DNA from: Wolfiporia cocos | Taxonomy: Eukaryota; Basidiomycota; Agaricomycetes; Polyporales; Phaeolaceae | DNA: 64,000 nucleotides | Assembly: GCA_029448655.1 (NCBI GenBank) | Contig: JACCLO010000003.1 | Coordinates: 744,001-808,000 of the forward strand | Direction of reading: 5' to 3' | Part shown: in pieces, positions 57,832-64,000 of the stretch | Numbering within the stretch: position 1 is the first letter of the stretch | Layout: each line of letters opens with the position of its first letter | The notes under the pieces: model-generated | Database searches by the model: none | The model's input: the letters and a program-made list of their open reading frames with translations, nothing else | What the model was told of the DNA's origin: nothing | Program-made: the position numbers and the translations under genes

Positions 57832-59688
57832 CTAGGCAAAATCCTGTTCTTCTACGAGCCGTGCTAGGAGCTCGGGGTTCTTGGCTTTCAGGGCCCTAAT
57901 TGCTGTGACCGCTCTGTTAGCGGTGATGTATTCAGTCTCTTCTTCGGAGACTTCTTCAATGCGAGCTTCTTGCTCGGCTTCTTCTTCTTCGGTTTTTCGA
58001 GTAGTCCGCCTAGGGCGGGCTGGCTTCTTTGGTTTCTTTGGGCAATCTCGCGACATATGCCCTGGCTGATGGCAGGTGAAACACTTGCCCTTCTTGATGT
58101 GATCGTCCCTTTCCTGGGTGGTCATTCGATCTACATCCATCGCATTCGGATCTTTCGGTGCGATTGTCTGAGGAGCGCTAGTGCGTCCGTTATTCTGGTT
58201 CGAGGCCTGCCAAGCCTTCTTCTTGATAAACGTCTTATCCCGTTTCAGGAATATTTTGTACGTATTTTCATAGTACGAGGCAGCGGACTGCCATTCGTCA
58301 ATGGTCGCCGGCAGCGGCCGTACACCGATGATGTATCGGGTCGTGTGTTCGGGTAACCCTTTCTCGAAGAGGGTTATGAGCAACGCGTTTCCGTCCGCGC
58401 TGTATCGATCGTACTGGGCCTTTCCGGCCAAGTTGTTGAATTCGGTGATATAATCATCGACGTCCTTTCTGTCCTGGGCTACTTCCAGTATTTTCTTCCG
58501 CGCCTTTTGTACCTCTTCGATGGCTCCGAAGGCCTTCTGAAAGTCTGCATCGAATTGTGCGAGACTAGGCGGGAAGAATCGTTTCGTCAGGGGGTTCGTA
58601 TAAACCCGGTGATAGTTCTGTTTCCATTGGCCCGTCTTCCCCTTGTTCGAAATATAAGAGAGGATAAAGATCACTCTCTGAACGTCATTTTGGAACGACG
58701 TTTTGTACATCGTAAACCAGGAATTGCACTGGTTTATGAAGTTCTGCATGTCGGATCGTTCCCCGTCGAACACGTCTGGGGGGTTGATCTTTATCATCGG
58801 GGGTCGATAGTACGGGTTCGGCGCCGGAGGTTGAGGCTGCGGCGCATTCGGTGGTGGAGGGCCTCCCGGGGGTCCTCCTCCTCCCGGGTATCCTCCACCC
58901 GGGTTTCCTGGATTTCCTCCGGAGTTTCCTGGGTTTCCTCCTCCAGGGTTCCCTCCTCCGGGGTTCGCGGGGGTTCCTCCTCCGAATCCTCCAGGAGGGG
59001 GGGTGTTTCCTCCTCCGAGTCCGAAGTTTCCTCCCAATCCTCCTCCGCTTGTACCTGCGGAGGTTCGTCCAAATAGGCCTGAAGGCCATGTTCCTGGGTT
59101 TGTCGTTCCCATTCCTCCGCTTGGGCTAGTCCAAGACGGATTTCCTCCGCTACCCATTCCGGGTGCGTTCTGTGGGGGGTTTCCAAAGAGGTCTGTTCCT
59201 CCAGCCACAGACCCAATCCCACTCTGCGCAAAAGCAGATATAAATCCTGGAGGGTCCTGTCCTCCGGTCTGGCTGTTATCTGTTCCTGTAAGGTTTCCAG
59301 GATTTCTCCCATCATCTCCGATGCGTTCAATTCCTGCCATTCCTGTGGCGCCCGAAGGCTGATTCGTATTTCCATTGGCATCGGAGGTTCTGTTGATGGT
59401 TTCGTTTTCGGTCAACGTCGCGGTTGACATCGGAGGGATTTCTCCGAATCGTTCGAACGCTTCACGCGTTATTTCCCAAGCGGTCGTTCTTGCGGAGGGG
59501 TATACTTCTACCCACTTCGATGCCCTATCTTCTCTCGGAATGACAACAATTCCTCCGCGGTTACGGAAGGCTCCAATGGTGTCAGTCCACTCGTATTGGT
59601 TGAGTCTGTAGACTCCCTGAATGTCCTCGGGCAAGAGTTCAATCAGTCGTGCTGGGAATTCTGGTCCAAATATCATATGCCCTTGCAC
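57832..59688 (-). CDS. Chromovirus Gag
   Basis: 618 codons from ATG 59688, about 35 bp inside the 5' LTR border. A unique N-terminal ~80 residues ([18 protein letters not shown]) are followed by a long Gly/Pro/Asn-rich linker (GGNPGNPGG repeats, residues about 200-285). The retrotransposon Gag domain follows ([19 protein letters not shown] through [11 protein letters not shown] and [15 protein letters not shown], residues about 300-450). A CCHC knuckle, [15 protein letters not shown], lies at about 535-548, then a basic and acidic tail. It ends with TAG at 57832; pol continues in the -1 frame through this stop. The capsid-forming role is from the family. Confidence 0.9.
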   Translation of the reverse strand: MQGHMIFGPEFPARLIELLPEDIQGVYRLNQYEWTDTIGAFRNRGGIVVIPREDRASKWVEVYPSARTTAWEITREAFERFGEIPPMSTATLTENETINRTSDANGNTNQPSGATGMAGIERIGDDGRNPGNLTGTDNSQTGGQDPPGFISAFAQSGIGSVAGGTDLFGNPPQNAPGMGSGGNPSWTSPSGGMGTTNPGTWPSGLFGRTSAGTSGGGLGGNFGLGGGNTPPPGGFGGGTPANPGGGNPGGGNPGNSGGNPGNPGGGYPGGGGPPGGPPPPNAPQPQPPAPNPYYRPPMIKINPPDVFDGERSDMQNFINQCNSWFTMYKTSFQNDVQRVIFILSYISNKGKTGQWKQNYHRVYTNPLTKRFFPPSLAQFDADFQKAFGAIEEVQKARKKILEVAQDRKDVDDYITEFNNLAGKAQYDRYSADGNALLITLFEKGLPEHTTRYIIGVRPLPATIDEWQSAASYYENTYKIFLKRDKTFIKKKAWQASNQNNGRTSAPQTIAPKDPNAMDVDRMTTQERDDHIKKGKCFTCHQPGHMSRDCPKKPKKPARPRRTTRKTEEEEAEQEARIEEVSEEETEYITANRAVTAIRALKAKNPELLARLVEEQDFA

Positions 59689-59710
59689 CGTGGTAGGTGA
59701 GGGAGTGATA

Positions 59711-59721
59711 AGCTCGACCTT
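59711..59721 (-). promoter_or_regulatory. Self-primer binding site of the chromovirus
   Basis: On the minus strand, one base after the 5' LTR, AAGGTCGAGCT is the exact complement of AGCTCGACCTT in the same LTR (60057-60047), about 30 bp downstream of the TATA (plus-strand TTTATATACT near 60085-60095). There is no TGG-type tRNA site. Confidence 0.8.
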
Positions 59722-59722
59722 C

Positions 59723-60430
59723 TGTTACGGGTCGAATACCCGTCCGTATATTCGAGTCACGAATATAAATTGTTCTTCTGCACGTAGGCACGCAGCTGTG
59801 TGCAAGGCAAATACTCGTTAGATGCCTTCGGGTCCCAAGTGAAGTCCTTAGGAGATCGGTCAATATCCAATACGCGTTAGAGGATACAATCTGTTCAGGT
59901 GCGAGTCGAGTAGAATATAAGACTCGCCTAAGTCCGAGAAGTCAATGTGCACTTCGAGGACTTAGTCGTTCGATTGCTCGAGTGAAAAATACTGAGCGTA
60001 GTTTCCTACGTTTGAGAACGAGTATAAGACTTCTTGTTTGTACAACAAGGTCGAGCTAAAGAGCTTCGACAGTAAGTACACGAGTTTATATACTACGTTA
60101 GCTTCCAGGGGTCAAGCCTGTCCCAGATGTCACCGATACTATCTACGCTATAGTACCAAACGTTTGATAAGTATGTAGTGATATATCCGAGACGATAGAT
60201 AGGAATGATGGCGGTTGAACGCCATCTATCAGCTAATAAACGATGAACATGAAACGGTGGCAGAGTTGGATCTGCCAGTGATGAAACGTGCCCTATAGAC
60301 TAGTACAACTGGGGATGCGCCCAGTAGAGTCACGAGTAGCCAGGGGAGTTGGTTGCGCGACAAGTCCCTGTATCGTATTCGACCGGTGGTGAGTTCTGCG
60401 GATATTCGAGAAATCAAAATAATCGTAACA
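59723..60430 (-). repeat. 5' LTR of the chromovirus
   Basis: 708 bp, next to the right TTCAA (60431-60435). It contains the promoter TATA and the predicted transcript 5' end/primer at 60047-60057. Confidence 0.95.
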
Positions 60431-61194
60431 TTCAACATCTAAAAGACCACACCACATGGATTTTCTCTGGGTGCGCTGGTTTGGACGAGATATAACAGCT
60501 CTAGGGGGGTTTCAGACACGCAGACTCCACCGCATCGGTTTTGTGCCTGATGACGATAGGAATGCTTTCGGCTTCTTAGACCCTGACAACGTTCTTCGTG
60601 CAGCTCATCTCATTCCGGCCTTCGCGGATGGACGTACAGATTGCCTTCTCAGTTCATCCGGCACCCACCAAATTCATCGTGAAGATGACATGGACTACGA
60701 AAATTATTATGTAAACATGTAAGTTGTTTGATATCTCAGTCTGACATTGGTTAATTGTTCCAAGGCATGTTGACAGGGATATGTTCATGAGATACTTAGG
60801 TGGAGGTGTTGGACACAAGGGGAGCATGTCACAAATTATTACCCTACCCCCTGCAAGTCATCCCACCGAGCGTGCACATCCCCCAATTAGCGAGAAGAGA
60901 GCCGCTCAACAAAATCTGGAACTCACTTACGAGGCTGAGGCAAATAACACAGAGGGCGAGGAAGAGGACGACGGCGGCGGGGAGGAGGAGCATGTGGCAG
61001 ATATGAGGCTCATCGAGGAGGAGCTGGACTATGGGTATCAAGTCGCCAAGGACGAAGCAGACGAGCAGTGTGAAGACGAAGAGGGAAATGGGGGGGGAAA
61101 TTACGAAGACGAGGATGGGGATTTGGGTCCTGAGGAGGACGGAGTCGACGATCTGGATGACCCGCTCGGCGAGAACGGCTTTGCACCACTTTGA
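60431..61194 (+). pseudogene. Plavaka-type transposase gene, 3' part
   Basis: After the right TTCAA the transposase resumes with MDFLWVRWFGRDITALGGFQ, RLHRIGFVPDDDRNAFGFLDPDNV, AAHLIPAFADGRTDCLL and YENYYVNM. A short intron (60718 to about 60776) follows, then DRDMFMRYLGGGVGHKG and a long acidic tail ending at TGA 61194. Leaving out the element and one TTCAA, HTGIYS at 51971 runs directly into STSKRPHHMDFLW in frame. The acidic C-terminal tail is usual for this family. Confidence 0.8.
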
Positions 61195-61687
61195 GCAATG
61201 TAAACGGTTCCTCAGATGTGCTCAGATTTCTGTAGTTCGAGCGTTCTTAACATTATGTATACCATGAATTTTACATATCGTAATTTTACATGATGGTTCC
61301 GAGGCCTCTAGGTGCGCGCCACGTTGTGTGGCATATGCCACAGGTTACAGTATATCTACATAGGTAAGCTGCGACTGCTCCTTGCAATTCATATGCCAGC
61401 CTGACTACCAAACGACAATTCTATACCAGTCTGATGATTAGTTTCCCAGTCTGGTGATTAGTTTCCCAGTCACACGTTGAGTTTGTCTGACGCTGATAAG
61501 ATACCTTCAGAGTGGCGATTGAATGCCACTCTGCTGTCGATCTTATCAGCGCTTATCTACAGAGATCAGATCCTTCCCCGATTGGCAAGTACCTCCAGCA
61601 CAGTTAAATTACCTCCAACACTGGTAAGTTGTCTCGCGTTTTGCTGATGTTAGGCGTCAATCGGATGAGCTTCTCTATGACCGCTGA
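61195..61687. other. Spacer with short repeats
   Basis: ATTAGTTTCCCAGTC occurs twice near 61440-61470. A hairpin TGATAAGAT...ATCTTATCA lies at 61493-61543, around GAGTGGCGATTGAATGCCACTC, which is itself a perfect stem (61510-61531). It could be a terminator or a transposon end. There is no gene. Confidence 0.4.
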
Positions 61688-61897
61688 TTGAATGGGACAT
61701 GTACCGACGAAGGAACATGCAGGGCCTGGCACTGGGTCCTCGACTGTCCTGATTACAGATGCCCTACCTGCAGAGTCACGCAGCCAGGACATCGCGTCGG
61801 CAAATGTGCCCCCTACCGAGTATGGATTCCCCCTCCAATGCCTCCACTCCCTGATACAGATGCGGGGTACAACGACCCTGACCCGGAGGCCCTCTGA
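61688..61897 (+). pseudogene. ORF3 C-terminal remnant of a second Ty3 element
   Basis: A 69-codon plus-strand frame with WHWVLDCPDYRCPTC, QPGHRVGKC and VWIPPP, ending DPDPEAL and stop. It aligns with the end of ORF3 in the full chromovirus (ILDCPDYICRTC, QPGHRQNEC, VWRTPT, EQDAEAL). It is followed by a polypurine tract and LTR, so it is the 3' end of an element truncated on its 5' side. Confidence 0.8.
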
Positions 61898-61952
61898 GTG
61901 GCCGTGATGCTTGGATTTCATTGAGGGTGATGAAGGCTTGAGGGGGGGGTGA

Positions 61953-62494
61953 TGTTACGACTTTACCAGGTGCACCCGAACATATTCTTTGACACCTCAC
62001 TGTGTATGAGGACTTAGCGTTCAACCGCCGTAGCCAGCACTCTATTTCTAGGGGCCTCCGTTCAACCGTAGGCCCTGTTTCATGTATAACAACCCTATGA
62101 CCACTCCCTGTGTTCGCATCGCGTTCTAGCTGATATTCTGTGTCTAACCACAGTAGTTCTATGTTTCATCCCTTGTTGCGCTCAACCGCAACCCTTCTCC
62201 TTTATTACTCATATCGTTAGCCTGATGGACTTAATAGTAGCAGTACCAAGGACACTATAACTCCGATTAACTGACCGTAGTATATAACCTGATGTAAATA
62301 CCAGTCGAGTTCCTCAGCTCGACCTTGTTGAAATACAGGGATCTTATACTCATTCTCAAAGGCTTGAGCAATTAAGCCTGCAGCTTGTATATCGACACTC
62401 TGACTCTGAGGAGTCCAACGAGTAGTGCGCTACTCAATACGCTGAGTAACTCGGTCTAGTTATTTTGCGTTGAGTGGATATTTGATCCATAACA
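61953..62494 (+). repeat. 3' LTR of the truncated second Ty3 element
   Basis: 542 bp beginning TGTTACGACTTTACC after the polypurine run TTGAGGGGGGGGTGA (61938-61952) and ending TCCATAACA. It is diverged from the 708 bp LTR, but TATATAACC (62281) and AGCTCGACCTT (62316-62326) are conserved. It abuts a hAT-like fragment. Confidence 0.8.
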
Positions 62495-62901
62495 TACCAG
62501 AACATACTAAGTACAGCCCAAAAATTGGCTATGGTGCACTGATACTTGATTTCTGAAAGTAAAATTGTATACTGAAGTCAACACACAGAAATGACACTGC
62601 AGTAACTGCACACCTCAAGTTGTATCTGATGAGATCATGTGTTGCATTTTTGTATGTGCCACAATGAGTAGCATATAACTACTGCTAAGCAGCGCTCTGC
62701 CAATAACTGGGTGATATTGAATGCACCATGCATGTGTACCATAATATGTGAGTGTTAACACTACTGGATGGGAGAATACACAACTGCATGTCAGTCAGCA
62801 AAACTAGTAATAATTGAGGACAACCTGTGTGTGCCAAGCATTGCCCAAGACAATAGCAGTGCTTCATTGTATCATAAATCAGAAGGTTTTTGGTTGTTAC
62901 T
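62495..62901 (+). mobile_element. Internal fragment of the hAT-like element
   Basis: Matches 23125-23365 and then 25209-25372 with few differences, running straight through the site where the nested element sits in the first copy. It is truncated on both sides by retroelement LTRs, so its terminal repeats are missing. Confidence 0.85.
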
Positions 62902-64000
62902 TGTCACAAGCCAATTTCAAAGCCTAGTAGAACACCCTAGGTTGACACCCCATTCACGCCTTACGCACGCTACAGCACTCTATCCGAGCCCAGCTGGAAT
63001 CCTACAGCAACGCTAGTAGAAGCCCTCCGCTATACAGGACACTACGGGCACTAGCAGGCCACCAGCAGTCTAACCCTAAACTCAGTCCAAGTCCCGACAG
63101 CAAGGCATACGCTGCCTAGTCCCTAAACCCCGGAGTCACGAGCCGACCCCTAGAGTCCAACAGGCTACAATAGCACGACGGTACGCCTGGCACAACCTTC
63201 AGGCTAAACCGCCACCGCACACTATGCTATACGCCAACTAGGGGCACGGTCTACACTCGCACGTGACCCAGTACACTAAACCTAACACCTCGCGTCCCCA
63301 CCGCACGGACACTCGCCATTACTGGCATAGACACTATACTACACCCCGTACGCACCCTGACCTACGAGTACAACGGGCAGGGATAATAACCCAAGGCTCT
63401 GCACGACTGAGAACCCTATCAGTCACAGAGCGCTACACCCCGATCGCAGCCGATCACGCTCGATCAACCTACACTATACCCGGCCCGTACTGGCCCGACT
63501 CCGATCGTGGCAGACCACGCCCGATCACGGACTTAGAACCCCGCCATTACCGGCGCACCTACGATCGACGAGAACCACCGATCGAACCCGACAGATTGGC
63601 TACTCCTTAGATCCGCCCCTTATACGCTACGTCGCCATGGACATCAGCGCTCCGATGCCATTACCGGCACGTAGCCCATAGCCAGTTAGATACCAGTACG
63701 TAGAGGCCTCTGAGCCGCCGTACACAAACATGTACAAATAGTTTAGGAGTATATATGCCAGACAGTCTTGAGCGTAAAACCTCAGACTTGTCTTGGCCTT
63801 TGACGGCTAGTGGTCCCGGGACCTGGAAGGCGCCTTTGAGCGAGCCCCCTTCCCCCGGTTGAGTGCTAGTTTGTTGCTTGTGTCATAAGACAAGTCTCAA
63901 CCCCCGGGAAGGTGTTCACCACTCCCCAACCCCGGCGCACGAGGGGTAACGTGCATTTCTCTTTTGCCCTTGTTTGACTGCGGTCATCCGGGCATTGTAG
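62902..64000 (+). mobile_element. 5' end of a second copy of the 7.8 kb LTR element
   Basis: LTR at 62902-63885 (984 bp, same family as 5153-6088, longer by small insertions), then the leader up to the window edge, matching the reverse complement of about 11872-11983. TATATATGCC lies at 63750-63759. The element continues outside the window. Confidence 0.9.
63784..63897 (+). promoter_or_regulatory. Self-primer and its binding site, second 7.8 kb element copy
   Basis: AGACTTGTCTT at 63784-63794, about 30 bp after the TATA, is the exact complement of AAGACAAGTCT at 63887-63897, one base after the LTR end (63885). Complementarity stops at 11 nt on both sides. Confidence 0.75.

Larger units (their letters stand above)
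51972..60430 (-). mobile_element. Complete Ty3 chromovirus with dUTPase and extra zinc-knuckle frame
   Basis: This is an 8459 bp element with 708 bp LTRs (51972-52679 and 59723-60430) and a perfect TTCAA duplication (51967-51971 and 60431-60435). Coding is on the minus strand: gag, then protease-dUTPase-RT-RNase H, then integrase-chromodomain, with ORF3 overlapping its 3' part. The chromodomain places it among chromoviruses, and self-priming in the Tf1/sushi group. The two LTRs differ at few positions; the differences I saw near the outer ends are CpG-type transitions (TCGCG/TCACG, GCCGTG/GCTGTG), so insertion is recent. It lies in an exon of the Plavaka-type gene. One in-frame stop interrupts pol. 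A solo LTR of the same family is at 42679, and a related 3' remnant at 61688. Confidence 0.95.

Overview
The window reads as nuclear DNA of an Agaricomycete (mushroom or wood-rot basidiomycete). Genes carry many short (about 45-70 bp) GT-AG introns. The recognisable families are typical of that group: DUF6534 multi-pass membrane proteins, a FunK1 fungal protein kinase, a DUF6698 protein, a GH23/lysozyme-like secreted enzyme, a Plavaka-type transposase and Ty3 chromoviruses. These assignments rest on motifs I recognise, not on a search. There are no rRNA genes, CRISPR arrays or operons.

Layout: 2.3-28 kb is a cluster of DUF6534 genes. Copy A (2.3-4.0 kb, +) and copy E (26.2-27.9 kb, -) look nearly intact and share their exon pattern. 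Copies B and C (13.8-15.5 kb, +) and D (19.7-22.0 kb, -) are decayed. Between them lie a 7.8 kb LTR element without recognisable coding (5153-12919), a vezatin/Inp2-like gene (16.1-18.6 kb), a 714 bp foldback element that splits copy D, and a hAT-like element with an LTR-derived element nested in it (22.9-25.7 kb). From 29.5 to 41.0 kb the window is gene-rich: a FunK1 kinase that has lost its catalytic aspartates, a single-pass membrane protein, a secreted protein made of Kex2-type repeats (336 aa), a GH23-like enzyme (323 aa, 6 exons) and a DUF6698 gene with one in-frame stop.

From 41 to 48 kb there are two satellite arrays (about 163 bp and about 124 bp periods). One is interrupted by a solo Ty3 LTR and the other by a 606 bp TRIM; each insertion has a perfect 5 bp target duplication. 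From 48.2 to 61.2 kb a Plavaka-type transposase gene is split by a complete 8459 bp Ty3/chromovirus (51972-60430, coding on -) with 708 bp LTRs. Its order is gag, protease-dUTPase-RT-RNase H, integrase-chromodomain, and a long overlapping zinc-knuckle frame (ORF3). From 61.7 kb to the end are a 3' remnant of a related Ty3 element, a piece of the same hAT-like family, and the 5' end of a second copy of the 7.8 kb LTR element.

The strongest connecting observation concerns the LTR elements. The autonomous chromovirus, the non-coding 7.8 kb element and the 606 bp TRIM differ in sequence. In each, an 11 nt segment about 25-35 bp downstream of the LTR TATA box is exactly complementary to the 11 nt that start 1-2 nt after the 5' LTR. 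That is the arrangement of Tf1/sushi-type self-primed reverse transcription, and it suggests the non-coding elements are mobilised by machinery of this lineage.
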